DNA of 64,000 bases from Cylicocyclus nassatus (taxonomy: Eukaryota > Nematoda > Chromadorea > Rhabditida > Strongylidae). Under the pieces are notes generated by a model. It saw nothing but the letters and a program-made list of their open reading frames with translations. It made no database searches and had not been told where the DNA came from. Location of the stretch: NCBI GenBank assembly GCA_958299035.1, contig CATQJL010000305.1, positions 33,245,733 to 33,309,732 of the forward strand, given 5' to 3'. Shown one piece after another: positions 34,601-47,400 of this stretch (its first letter is position 1; every line of letters begins with the position of its first letter). A program made the translations under genes and the position numbers.

Positions 34601-37600
34601 AAGAAAAAGCTTCAGTATGCTCATTTAGAGTTTTAACACTTTCCCATAAGAAAGTCTGCTAATATTATTCTGAAGAAAACAGATGTAAGTAGAATTGACA
34701 AATCACAGATTACTCAGATTATGTTTCGAATTTATTTTCATTCCTTTTTAACCTATCGAAACCGTTAATTTCAATTTTTGAATTAGAGTTTAGGTTACTG
34801 AATGGGGCAAAGCAAACCTGTCAACTAAATCATGAATTTCCAAGTGAAATTTTAGACAGTAAAAAATCTTTAAATAGGCCAACCAAATCTCAGCCTCAAA
34901 AAAATCTGATCCATTCTTGCTTACGCACTACTTGACACATCTGATTGTGAGATGTATACATACCTATATTTGTATAAAGATAAAAATACGATGGGCATAG
35001 AGAGGCAAACTGCGCGCGTGACAGTTATGGGTTTTCCTCCCACATACATAATTCAATAGCTCATATTCTGAAGTATAACCACAATATACATCTCTAAGGT
35101 GCCGTGGTTCATGAGGAGTTTTGATTTTAACTGTCATAGCCGAATAAAATAACCTGACCTGATAATTAGACAACGTGATATGTAGTTTGCCCCTTATTGT
35201 AAGAATCAGCTTTTAGCCTTCAGCTCTCCTCCATTTTGATTGCTCGGGGCACTCGCAATTACTGCTCTGCAGTAGTAATGCAACACAGCTGTGTTATGTG
35301 TGTAGATGTCGACCTCTACGTAAATCATTTGGAGGTGGTTATTAACACATTCCCCACTCTCGATACCTCGATTGCGCAATTTGCCCACCGCCACTATTCA
35401 AGACGAGCACTTTGGGAGGGGTAGGACTTTTTGAGTGAAGAACTCCGCGATAAAAACTTGACTTGAATGCTTTCACTCGCACATCAACTTTTCCCAACAA
35501 AATGTGCATTTTTTCAAGGATTTCTTCTTGATTTCTTCCCTATCATTTGGGTGAATATTTTGAACATTCAACACAACTATCTACTAACATTTGACTCTTG
35601 AGAACCTAAGAAATTACGGTAGCTCTAATCTGTTTGTTAACTCTTTTTGACTATATCAGCTCTATTTTTTATACAATGTCCAATTAAGTTCATCTGTTTG
35701 AAAGTGGAACTTCTCATATTTTCAGCTTCCCATGACAAAACTATCACTATTTAGACTATAAAGGTTCACTTTGGATGGGCACATTATACTTGTAAAAAAT
35801 CATAGTACAAAAATCTAAGTCAACTCAAAATTTCTTGAGGACGTTGCCTCCGCCATAGCTGAGACCACGCACTTTTATTCGAAGGGATTTTTTGTCTCCC
35901 CCCCTCTCCCCCCCCCCAACGGCAATTGTGGGACCGCCATTGCTCAACATTAAAGTTGGTATTACAGCGAAGGTTTCAAAAATTTTTCATTTTTGAGAAG
36001 ATTCTGTTCATACAGCGTTGGCTTTTTTGACAAATTCAATCCTCCCAAATTTTCTAATACATCCATTTCCTTGTTTGTCAGATGCTTTGCATAAATTGCC
36101 TTTTTATAAAAATTGTGAGAACTAACCACATTTTTAGATCTTCTCCTTTATTCTCATCAGGATTAGCAACTAGAATAACGCCCTCGATGCCATCCAGAAA
36201 CGCTGGCCAACAGTCGCGGTATCTAAACAAATAATTTTTTAGAGTTGTGTAAACGTAGAACGGGACGAAATTTAGGTTGCGAGTCCTCGTTCATGTGGAA
36301 CTAACTACAGCTTCGTTAGCTGGTAATTTGGCGCTTATGTTAGCTAGTTCCAGAAATTTCAATCCATTTTCATTATTTCGCTGTTTTGCAAATAGCTTCA
36401 GAAGAAGTTTGCAAAGAAAATTTTTATCGTTTGTAAACTATATTTTGCAAATCTGCCGAAAAGTTTTTCCCTTGAGGCCTCAGAAGGATGAAAATCTCTA
36501 TTTTGGGACTCATCAAGTAACGTTTCTTCTCACCTGAAAGTATAAAAAATCTTCCTTTTGGGTACTAATGTAAGAAAAAAACTTTCATTTCTTTTCAGAA
36601 AATTTCAAAAAAATTTCTTTTTACCTAAAAGTGCAAAAATCTTCCTTTCCGGGACAAAAATTGTGAAAAAATTTTATTTTAGGCCGCGGTGTGAAACTTC
36701 TTCTGGACCCTCAGAAGTATAAGAATCCTTCTTCTCGAGATCCAAAAAAATCTTTCTTATGCCCAAAGGTATAAATATAATCCTTTCACTCAAAATGTCA
36801 AAATATTTCTTTTCGAGACCCACAAGGTAAGAGTAATGGAGTGCGTGTAAGTACTCACTTCAAATCTCCACTGCAATCCCATAGCTCAACATCCACTTCC
36901 ACCCTCTGCTGATGAATCTCCAATTCGTGGCTTTCGAACTCAACTATTCGCACTCCTGCAATGGAATTCCTCTCGAATTTTCCAAAAATTTCTTCAGATA
37001 TTTCCCTTTTTGAAGATCCATCCTCAACCCTCACATCGATCGCGTTCGTTGTTCGTATTTGGGTAACTAACAAAGGACTTTCGGGGTGATGACAGCGGCA
37101 TCAGACGCGCGCAATTCTTCCCCTCATTACTCGCATTAGCCGTGGCGGGGTGGTCTTTCCGGTGAGGGCAGTCTCATTAATAGCCCCTGCCACCAGCTAG
37201 GGTGCATGATTGGCTTCGTTGGGGCTCGGCCAAGCACAAACAATCACCACTCAAGACGTCAATCTATGATACATATCCGTTCCTTGTCACTTCGTCACAT
37301 TTTCGGCTTGAAATGTTTGGCGCACGTAAATGAGGCCAATTTCTTGGCCGATGATCAAGAGCTTGCGATAGTAGTCCAAATTTCTCCTAATTTGGACGAC
37401 TTAGGAAAAGAATTTTTGTGCACTTTACTAACCAGTATTGAAACAACTTTGAAATTTGTGTTTACTTACGTCTGTTTCCACTTTTTGCCCATCTGCCCAA
37501 AGATAAGAAACTGAACGAGTTGACTATTGTAGAGGCGGGCAAGAAAGTGGCCTTTTCCATCTCGCACTTTTTCAAAGTGAGATAGGATCTGATTAGGAAC

Positions 37601-39942
37601 TCTGGACTTTCAAATGGAAATGCTCACTAGCATTTAAAAAAATTTGTAAAGCAGTTACTAGAGCGTGGACCAGAGTGGACATTTTAGATGTTTTACGGTA
37701 TTGTTCCTGTAATGGAATGATAATGCTTAATGCTTGGGGGGAAAGGAAAGGTCTAAGGGAAGAAAAGGTCCCCAGTAAAATTTGATATATAGCTATTGAC
37801 AGAGTCCGATCAATCAACAGCATAGATATTGATCAGAAAAAATTTGCGTGCCAAACGAAGTGAGTAATTCATAACTTTTTGGATATCTCCTCTATTCCAG
37901 GCATCCTCAATCAAAAACTCATCTCTGAAAGTTCTAAAAAGGTATTTCGGTTAGCAAAAGGTGGAGCAAAAAAAACTGCTTCAATTTCGCCACGTATGTA
38001 GATCACATCTGAAAGTGATCATAAATCATTGCCGAAGGAGTGGCAATTTTCCACCCTTGCCCTACTAGATAAATAATTTCATGGAAATCCATGACTAGAA
38101 TTTTACGAAGAGAAATTCCCATGGTCACGAATTCTTGCGGAATTTTTAAGTGGTTTACGTAAGTGTCACGCTTGTCTAGTAAGTGCACAGTTTTTTTGAA
38201 TAATCACCATAGTAAGAGCAAAGCTAAACGTTACCTGGACCACTGTCACAAATTTTCATACCTGCATACTACAACTTGCAACGTACTCGCTTTGGCGAGG
38301 ATTTTGGCGTTATAAAAATTTGTTTGTGGCTTTCTTCTTTTCTGCCAGAGTCTCAAGTGCTAATAATTCACTTCGTAAGCATATTTCTCTCAGCATTAAA
38401 CAGATATGATTTAGCATCCCATATTCCCAGACGCTATGTAGAAAAAGTATTCTTGGAAGGACTAGGCTTTTTGTTCCATGAATGACTGCATCCAGCTAGT
38501 CACTGCTTTACTGGTTGGAATAGTGGCTGGTTCCGATATATGGCTTTTTCCTCAGTATATTCTATACGTTTATAGCTAAAATTATCCAAGCTGCTAGACA
38601 TTTCTTTTCTGAGTTATTATGCTTGACTTATTCTTAGCCGCTATTGAGCAAGGGTGCAAAAAATAGCTGTAAAAACCAAATATGACTACCCTTGATCACC
38701 TCTCCTTGTAAAACCTTTCTGCAGCTATAAAACCATAGATTGAAAGTCAACAAAAACCTATCAAATGCGGAACGCCGGCGAAAAAGTTAAACGAACGGGC
38801 TGACCTTTTGTCGGACGGTATTCTCCAAGGGATTCGATGTCCACCTGCTCTCCCAAGTAGTTCGAAATTGCTGTCTTTCCAGCCTGAAAAATCGTATTAT
38901 CTGGTAATTATTCTTCAGCAGTTCCTACTTTTCGTCATTCGGGAAAAAGCTCTTCGAGGGATCGTCAATCAAGTTTTATGGGTTAGAAATTTGAAATAAT
39001 GAATGGCTGGATTGTCGCTTCTACAGTGATTGTTTTTCGAGGGGGAAGGGACCAAACAAAACAATAAAATACTGCAAAACTTGAGGCAGTTTATTTGAAA
39101 CAGCTAAGAGTAGCGTTTGAAAACTTTAGGATCAGGAAAACTTCCTCAGAGCTGTTAATTTTAGCTCAAGACCACCTAAAACCAAAAATTCGTCTTAGTC
39201 GGCCCTGTTGGGAATGCATTACCTTGAAGGGCATCTAGGCAAATCTCTTTACCTGGAAGTTTTCCATCTAGAAACTGGTAGGCAGGGGGAGGCGAGGGGG
39301 AGGGGGGAAGGGAGGTCGCCACGAGCCATTGCTCAAGAGGCAGCTGCTATGGTTCATTTGTGGACGAGAAATCCAGTGCTAAACTTCCTCCCACTACCGT
39401 ATGCTTCAAAACGCCGATTGGTCCGTTTAGAAAGAGTACGGTGCTGGGCGAAAAACCAAAGGATGGTTATTTGGTCACTAATGACTTGTATAAGCTATGA
39501 CTTGGGCAATGGCCTACTCTACATCGGGGTTCGCCTGGACACTTTTTCCACTTTAGAACGAATTTTACATGTGTTTTCATTTCTTTTCTTTCAGAAACTG
39601 TTTCCTCCACCTCACCGCTAATCATTCAAAATACTTCTCTTAGCTTTTCTTACCGGGAACGTTTCCCCAAGTCATATAGTATTCCCTCTGCATTTTTCTG
39701 CTGCTGTTCTTTACTGCAAAGGTCGTCTACTACTATTGCCTTGAGGAATGGGACTCGCAAAGGCAAAACCACCCCACTAATTCGATCAACGCCTTTCCGC
39801 TCGAGCGCAATGCCTATGTCATATCGAGCTGTTCTCCATTCACTTTTCTCTGCAAAAGACAGCTATATGTACTAAACACCACACCTACCTTGCACGGTCC
39901 CAGCACGAGTATCTTCTTCGGAGGGCGTTTATTTTCGTCCAT
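31688..39942 (-). CDS. IFT22: IFT22 / RABL5 intraflagellar transport GTPase-like protein, complete, six exons
   Basis: Spliced minus-strand exons are 39942-39889, 38883-38805, 36955-36859, 36222-36127, 32516-32409 and 31814-31688. They total 561 nt, that is 186 residues plus stop, close to human IFT22 (185). All phases match (0, 1, 0-completing 2, 2, 2) and all introns are GT-AG. Seen in the protein: a P-loop GPCKAGKT at residues 15-22, GVRIVEFE at 45-52, the G3-like WDCSGD at 70-75 followed by YRDCWPAF, then GVILVANP, and a C-terminal LPPPLS segment matching the family's SPPL region. The usual NKxD motif is not evident, as is known for this divergent Rab-like family. Known role: subunit of the IFT-B complex that moves cargo along ciliary axonemes; in C. 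elegans the relative (ifta-2) acts in sensory cilia. Introns hold repeats, including a hAT MITE in intron 4. A TTCTCTTCAG acceptor near 40003 could receive a spliced leader. Assignment rests on motif recall, not a search. Confidence 0.9.
32732..33122. mobile_element. hAT-type MITE with perfect 8-bp target duplication, in IFT22 intron 4
   Basis: The element 32740-33114 has ends CAGTGGCGTACC and GGTACGCCACTG and is flanked by GTATATAC at 32732-32739 and 33115-33122. Eight-base duplications and CAGTGGCG ends are typical of hAT transposons. The interior has long G and C runs, the hairpin GGGGGCGTGGCTCACGCCACGCCCCC and a second palindrome GTGCGTGGCTAACGCCACGCAC. Related fragments lie at 19958-20236, 28488-28803 and about 35830-35945. 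No transposase. Confidence 0.85.
35830..35945 (+). repeat. Short fragment resembling the 3' end of the hAT MITE family
   Basis: GAGACCACGCACTTTTATTCGAAGGG, a C-run tract and GGGACCGCCATTG recall the right end of 32740-33114. Strongly diverged. Confidence 0.4.
37868..38190 (-). other. Possible coding remnants inside IFT22 intron 2
   Basis: Two minus-strand stretches read like protein: KIPQEFVTMGISLRKILVMD continuing to IATPSAMIYDHFQ (about 38150-38003), and after the acceptor CTTTTTAG, TFRDEFLIEDAWNRGDIQKV (about 37925-37868). They are not part of the IFT22 protein, whose exons join in phase without them. They may be a nested gene fragment or chance frames; no family recognised. Confidence 0.25.
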
Positions 39943-40074
39943 TGCTAGCAAAGTCGAAATGGGATGGAAATAACTGGGATTGTGAGACCATGCGTATCAG
40001 AACTGAAGAGAAAAACAACAGAAGAACGGAAGGCAGAGCAACGGGTTTGTGGCTACTAATCGGGGTCGAAGCCA

Positions 40075-40088
40075 GTGTCCATGGAAAC
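40075..40088 (-). promoter_or_regulatory. X-box-like RFX (DAF-19) binding site upstream of IFT22
   Basis: The plus strand reads GTGTCCATGGAAAC, an imperfect inverted repeat, and the minus strand reads GTTTCCATGGACAC. This matches the nematode X-box (GTHNYY AT RRNAAC) with one mismatch on either strand. It lies about 133-146 bp upstream of the IFT22 start codon at 39942 and upstream of a candidate trans-splice acceptor near 40003. Known biology: DAF-19/RFX drives ciliary genes through X-boxes usually within about 250 bp of the ATG. Its use here is inferred from sequence and position. Confidence 0.65.
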
Positions 40089-43000
40089 GCATGTATATAG
40101 CTGCAGCCGCTCATTTTTCACGCATAACAGCTTTTACTACTTACAACGAAATTTTGCGTAGAGATCAGGAAACCAGTTATCTGCTCTTACCAATTCCGCT
40201 TTATAATCACTAGCAGATAAAAGATGCTTGATCGATTTGACGATTTAACAACTAATACAGACTCCTAGGCGAAGATTGAGAACTACCCAAGTCTGGCTTT
40301 ATCAAAGGATAGTTATTTAGCTTTTTCCTACTCTTTTTTCCTATGGTTATGATTAACATTATGTTAAGCAAGCAAATTTTTTAAACTTTATTTTCCTTAT
40401 TACTTCTGATGGTGCCTAGTTCAAAACGAGGACCTTGACGCCTTATTCACTAAATAGTTAAATTTGGCTAATTAGTAAAAGGTCGAGAAAGTAGAATAAA
40501 GTTCTATCAAGACGAGAAGGCAGCTTTTGTTTTGAATCACAATCCATATAAAGCTTGGATTTCATGAAGAAGAAGGCAGCTAGGGGGTCATTGAATTAGT
40601 TTGTAATTATTTTCCCAACTAAACGTATTTGACAAAAAAATCTGCGCAATGTCAATTGCTTCAAAGTGATTTCTATGAGGCAGAGCAGCACTTAACTGTT
40701 TGAAACTTACGAATCAATTGCTTTTTTGAATTTTCCAGTTGTAGCATTCTCCCAGGTTTGAGTAAAAGTGCTTTTGAGGTAGTGTACACGATTTCGAGTC
40801 ATTCGGAGTACAAGCTTGTTATTTTGTAGAACAATGCTTTGCAGCTACGGAAAGTATTTCAGATGAGCGTTTCAATTTCCATCTACTAGTGTAGATCATT
40901 TACATAAACAAACTGGCAAAGTATCTGGTTCTCGCAGTTTTTCTAAGTTGGTCGCAAATTATTTCTTTCAGTCTCTGGCTTTTCCGCATTGATCGGCAAT
41001 TTTATACGCACTTATATGAAGCACTTTGATAATTGCGCATCCTTTTAACAATATGTTTTTTTACAAACTCTCAACTTGGCTGCAGATCTTTGCTGATTTC
41101 AAAATTTTTGGAATATTGTATAGTCTTTCAAGGATGTCCAAACTCCTTCCGATAAGGCCTCCTCCACCCCTCTCCTCCTCACAGTCTTCTGCGCTCAGTC
41201 TATGACTACTAAGTCATGAGGTGTGTGCCCCATCTCTCACCTGCCACGACAAGCACGCGACATTAATCCATCCGTTTGTCGTTTTTATGACCTTTGTCAG
41301 CTAGCGTTACGAATCTCGACGTTGACGCAATCGTCCTGAAGAACATCTCATCTCCTCCCCATCAAGTGCTGTTTTTGCCTTGCAAGAGGTGCGTGTGTAT
41401 CTCGCGGACAATTGGTGCTAGCAAGCGCGACGGAACAAGCAAATATGTCACTTGTACTGCTAGAAAACAATACATAGAAATTGGTAAAATTTCGCTGATC
41501 CGCTATATGTGGTTAAAATATGCTGGCTAAATGGGGTAAATAGAGGAGGAAGAACGGGGGGGGGGGGGGCAGAGCTGCACTTTTTCTGCAGATAATTGCA
41601 TTATTTTTCTGTGGTGCATGCAAAATGATATGCAAATTCAAGGGCAGAAATTACGGCTAATTAGCGCAGAATAGCTCTGGCATATTTCCCCAAATCTTAA
41701 ATGTTGATCATTTTTTGAGTTTTCTTATACTAAGAAAGTGTTCTTGACAATGATTGGTAGAGAAATTTCGGTGGAGCAATTGGCTTTAGCCCGGGGGAGT
41801 GGGGAGGGGGGGGGGGGAGGTCAACTTTCCTCATCCAAATCATGGATTTTTTCCCTTGAAAGAAATTTTCCTCAAGAGCAGCTTTTCGCTCCAAAAAACC
41901 ACATTTTTTGCAAGCGTGTGACGACGAAATTTTCAAAGAAGTCGCTCTCGTTAAAAATTCAACAAAGCTAGTATTTTTAGAAATACATTATTTTGAGTAT
42001 CTGGAGTTCAAACAGCTCCTCTGCTATTTTCAATAAAGACAACTATCAAAAATTTCGCAAGAAATGCTTAGTTTTCATTCCCTCCCCTTCCTTCGTCAAA
42101 TGCTGGATCCTAGTTGCTCGCTTACATATTCTTCTCACTGCGACAAGCTGGTAGGTATTAGATTGATTTTTGTATACAACTTTTGTTTTTGACGTTTTAC
42201 ATTTGTATGATATAAGAACAAAACGTGAATAAGAGATAAATGAATAGAAATCCAATGGGTAAATAACTCTGGTGGTATTTCAACGAGAAAGCTTTTTTAG
42301 TGAATTATTTCCACAAAGCTTTTTCAGTGAGTTATTTCTACGTCTTATCAACCCTGTGCTCTTGGCTACAAAACTTGATTACAAACCTGTTCATTGCCTC
42401 AATAAGAATGCTTCAGGTGCTCGTTTACTAGTTATTTACTCTATTCAAGTTAACTTCACCCCCTTTTCTCTCTTCCTCTCCACTATTGTCATGCCATTTT
42501 CGAGTTGAATTCACCTGTGATCGTTTTACGTCTACTAAAAACTTCAATATGTGCCTTAATTGAATGATCCATCGCTCGAGCCGGGTACGGTATGCACTTT
42601 AGCACTCAGCTGCAAAAAGAGTCTGAACTGCTGCACTTTATGAGGGCTAATGAAAGAGCATGAGCGTGTGACCTAACTGGAGGAGGATTCTATTAGCCAG
42701 CAAAAGAGGTGCTCATTACAGTGTTTATTTGCAAAAATGGATGTGAGACCGGGAGCTTTACGGTTTTTTTGGAGTTCGTATTTTTCATAAACTTCTTTGA
42801 AAGCGTTCAGCTGTTTCCCATTAGTGTATAGTACGGGAACGTAACCGTTTTCAGTAGAGAAAAAATCTTAAAATCCCATTTTAGCATTTTCAGGATCTAA
42901 CATCCGTACAATTATATGCGGGGTTTTTGCTTGGTTCAAAAAATAAACGATAAACGAAAGCCACAGAAATTGGGAAAACTTGCCACGTTTCTGCGATGTT

Positions 43001-43412
43001 TTGATATGCAAAAAATAAATTGCAAACTAAATTCTGCTAGACTTATCTTTGATAAACTCTCTTTAAACTGCCATCTAAATCTCAATTTAATTGAGTTATG
43101 TTTGGCTGATAGAGCCAGTAGATTTTTTGTTATTGTTTTTCAGGGACCATATAAAATAAAATACCGATGAGGTCAAAAATTTCTTGAAAATGCTCGAAGC
43201 GAAATTGAGATTTCTGCAAAGACAATCATTTATCGCGTGACTCGGCAGTGAATTTTTGTGAAAATCTGAAGAACAGTTTGAATCAAATCTGCAGAGTTAT
43301 ACCACAAATAGAATATATTTAGTGAAATGCAAGCGAGGAAATGCAAAACCTTTTCAGTCGCTGGAATTTTATCTACAAGGAATGTAATTTTTAACCTCAA
43401 AAAAGTATTTTA
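40089..43412. other. Intergenic region between IFT22 and plexin, left part
   Basis: AT-rich DNA with a 14-G run at 41556-41569 and another G-rich tract near 41795-41820. No exon supported. Confidence 0.5.
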
Positions 43413-44429
43413 TTAGGTCGTTCCGAAAGTAATGTCGCTTTTTTCGAATGAACGCCACTATTCGTGGAATCAACATTTCTAAGAGATTTTAGGAGCATTG
43501 CAGCATTTCATCCTCTTTCTAACGGCTCTAATTTCACTGCATAGTGTTTAATGAGCTCTCGAAAAATTACCGAAATCTGCGACTCATGCTTTTTGCCATG
43601 ATCAAGTTCGGCTATTTTTCTAAATTTTTGTACCCAATCTCCGAAAAAGTACAAGTGGCAGGTAGATAGAACAAACACTATAGAATACTGAGTAATTTTT
43701 CCTTTCCCTTAGCTTGCTTCTCAGAGTTTCTACAACCAATTTCTCAATGCCATCAAATTTCATATTTAGTCAAGTCAAATCTCACAGAACAACAACCGGC
43801 AAGCGACTCGGGTGTCATTCGATGCAGCTTTTTCTCCTCTTTCTAGCGATTGTTTTTTTTCCCGATTCATCAAGTTTTCCGGGATAAAATCATCATAATT
43901 CAACTTTTCTAAGGCACTCCAAGGTGTACCCGAAATTTTCGAAAGTTGCCAAACCGAAGCGGTGAATGCTCGTTTGGTTTGCAAAATTGTTGCCAAACCA
44001 TAATCCATCTTTGTAAGTTCCAAAATCCGAAGACTTGTTGGCGTTTGATGCACTTGTGTCTGAGACGAGCCTGCTAAAATTCGGTGGTTCTATCAAAAAA
44101 TCTGTACAAAAATTACGACGAGCTCTGAAAAGTGGAAAAAAGTTGTGCTGTTTTCTGTAGGGTTTGCTCCATCCATCCACTACTTGGACTCCTTCTGAGA
44201 TTTGTTATAAAATTTTAGAAAAATTGTGAAACCTGGCCATTTGAAAAAGCATAGGTCGCAGATTTTGACTCTTTTCTGTAAGCTCACTGACTGTATTGCA
44301 ACAACTTCATAACCATTAGAATGAGAATGAAATGCTGCATCAACTGCTACCAGAATCTCTTACATATCTTTGTTCCACGAAATGTGGCATACGTTTGAAA
44401 AAAGCGACATTACTTTCGGAACGACCTAA
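43413..44429. mobile_element. Mariner-type foldback element, non-autonomous, copy 2
   Basis: 1017 bp with the same terminal repeats as 12945-13967 and TA duplications at 43411-43412 and 44430-44431. Internal landmarks are shared (AACAACAACCGGCAAGC, CTTTGTAAGTTCCA, GTTTGATGCA). Long internal inverted repeats make nearly the whole element able to fold. It lies in the IFT22-plexin intergenic region. Confidence 0.85.
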
Positions 44430-44431
44430 TA

Positions 44432-47400
44432 GTTTGCTTGTGATATAAACCACACTTTGAAAAGTTCTCATTCCTAATTTAAGTTGCCCTAACCAGCAGT
44501 TTTTGAGCAAAGCATTTTCTAGAATATTTTAGTAGTGTAAAAAAGTCTCTGAACCCTAGACAGTGTGCGTTTCGTTCAGAGCTGTTCACGCATGATTTCA
44601 GCAATTTTCGCGTAACTGGTAGTTTTTTAGCGAATTCTTTTTGAAGACTCAAATAACGAAATTGATGTCATCTGCAAGGATTCCAGAAGAAGCTCCGTAA
44701 TACAAGCTTAACCAGATCATCTAGAAGAATTTCAATGAGATTTAAGACTAGCGAAATTGCAGACTATTTTTTCTGCTCTACCACATCTGCAAGAAATAGA
44801 ATTTGCAGGACTGCGATATGAATTTGCTCGAACATTCCAAGCTGAACTAAATTTTTTATAATCGATCGATCCAAATTTTCACCTCCAAACTCCACTTCAC
44901 TACAAAACTTCTTTGTAAAATGTGCGTACAACTGCTGCTCGTTGCTCGCGATGTGTTGGCAATGCCCATTTATCTTTTAATGAGGTTTTCGTCGATAGAA
45001 TTGCATCTGAGCGTATAATTTCCCACTCTCACCTCGTTCGTCCCCTTTGCACTCGTCTCTTCGTAGGTTATTCCATATTCTAATGAGTGAAGTGGGCTTA
45101 TTCTCAAGAGACCCTCAATTTCAACCGAAACTTCCCCAAATGCCGTCTGGAATAGCTTACGGCAAAAGAAAGAAATGGAAACTCAGAATTTTCGAGAGTT
45201 TCTTTGCAGGAAAAGCGAGATAGAGGGGGGGGGGGGCGGGGGAGATGGGGCTGGTAGGAAGGCTTTGACCTGGGATTAGGGTTGTTAGCTTACGCGAGGG
45301 GGGGGGGGGCTAGGCTACCTGTCCGTCATTACAGCTGCTTCAGCATGATTGCATGTGTTTGTTCTAAACACAGCTGCAAACCCGAGGTAAAGAGGGTGAC
45401 CTCATTAGTCGCGGTCATCAGGAACTTCCTCTCAGCTAAAAGGGTAAAAGGGGGGGGGGGCTGGTACCTGAAAATTTTGCACGATTACTTGGTTATTTAT
45501 TTACCGAACTCAATAATAGTTGACGAATGTTCTGATATAACGAAGACTGCTGGAATGTGAAAAAAAAGAGGAAAGAAGGAAAATGAAAAAAAAACTCAAT
45601 CAATAAAGCAGAGAATTTTTGATTGTGCGAGTCTCAGGAACATCGTCAAGAAATTTGATAGCAAACTATGAAAAGTTCTAAAAATTCATATGAGTGAGAA
45701 AATGAAGTAAAAAACAAAAAATCTTCGATCGCTTGAGTCCACTGATTGACTCGCACAATTTTTTTCATTTTTTCAAGGCAAAGGATTGCTCACAAATTTC
45801 CTGGATATTCTTTTGAGATTTGATGGTCCAATGATTATTTACCTAGCTGCTACCCCCAACCGCTACCAATATTGCTCCCCGTCACTCATACCCCGTTCTG
45901 TCCGGCTAACTGCTGCTAGCGTCAGCTGAATCCCATTGTCTTCTTTGCCAATTAACTCTCCTTAGCTGCTCTCATCAATCTACTCCCTCATCCCCCCCCC
46001 CCCCCCCCCGAGAGAATGACTCGCAAAGAAAGCGTTGTTTATTGTTGGCACCTAAGAGCCGCTGCCACGACCCGAGAAGAGCCCCGCCCCCGTCGCGTAC
46101 TCTGGCGATCGGGTTCCGCCCCCTCTATCCATTAGGGTAATCCAGCCCGGTTTCCCATACCAATACCCCACACTACGATCCCCCCTCTCGCCTCTTCATT
46201 TGCATATCGACATCGACGACGCACTAATTTCATAGCATAACCCGCACCCGGTGTATGGCTGCTGCTCGGGTGCCGGGTGCCGGGGCTCGGCTTGCAAAAT
46301 CTCTCATTCATCGGCATAATTCCCATCGACAAGCTGTCCTTGTCGATGACTATGAGAGCTTCTGACACTGCTAGGGGTTCTCGAGCTTCTATTCGCTCGG
46401 ATTTTTTGTCCTATCCTTTTTTTGACATAGCATGCAGGTTTCCAACTTCATTCGCTTTTTGAAATCTTATCGTTGCTGTTTTTTATTTGAAATAGTTTTT
46501 TGCTGTTTTGATTTTTTTTTGCACAAAATCAGAGTAACCTCTAATTACTGTTTCCTAACCTGTTGTAATTTTAGATCCATTGAACTTCACCTTTCCTTTC
46601 TGTCTACCTCTTACTTACCTTTACACCTTTCCTACCAAATAATGGTACTTTTAACAATTTTTTTGCACAAAATCCAGATCGGATCCACAAATCAACATTA
46701 CCACTCAATGCCTTCGCATTTTCCCCTCACCACTCTGTATCCTCCTTCATCTTTACTTAGCTCTAGCTTCACTTTCTTTATCAAGTGAGTACTCTTAGAA
46801 TTTCTTCACAAAATTAAAATCATATCTCAAATTCACCAGTGGAATTCACGAGGCCTGACTCTCTTCACAATTCTTTTCTTTTTTTGAAGATTCTTATGGT
46901 TACGTTTTCTCTCCCAAAGATAGGTTCCGAAAAAATAAGTTACCTTTCCCTAACTCTTTATTTGAACAAAACCCGAGTTAAAATCACAAAGCTTTATTGA
47001 GCTAACAATTTTGACTTTGCTACTTATTACAATACTTTTACCTTACATTCTTTGCCCCTATCCTTGCTTTGCCATCTTCTAAGTAATGGTACTTTTAGAA
47101 ATTTTTTGTGTCGTTTCCGACTTACCACTACAAATTTTCATGATTACACACTTTTGACTTCTCTCACCACTTTTTCTTAGCTTCCTGTTTACCTTCACCG
47201 TCTACCCTTACCTTTTTTTTCAGGTACTCTAAAAATATTTTTTTTACTAAAAATGAACTCTAAAATTTTTTTCTGCTCAAGATCAGAGGTGCATCTAATT
47301 CCAAAAAGTGGTATCAACCTAGTGTCAACCTTTCGCTTTCGAACATTACTCTTATTTTTGTGCCCCCCCCCCTTCGCAGTCTTCCCCGCTGCAACCAGTG

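Noticed and set aside
36000..36110. Candidate IFT22 exon after 36127 (KHLTNKEMDVLENLGG)
   Set aside because: No acceptor gives the required phase, and the exons at 32516 and 31814 continue the family sequence exactly.
47304..47325. Partial resemblance to the SMART oligo (AGTGGTATCAAC)
   Set aside because: Only about 12-13 bases match and the flanks diverge; chance match in ordinary sequence.
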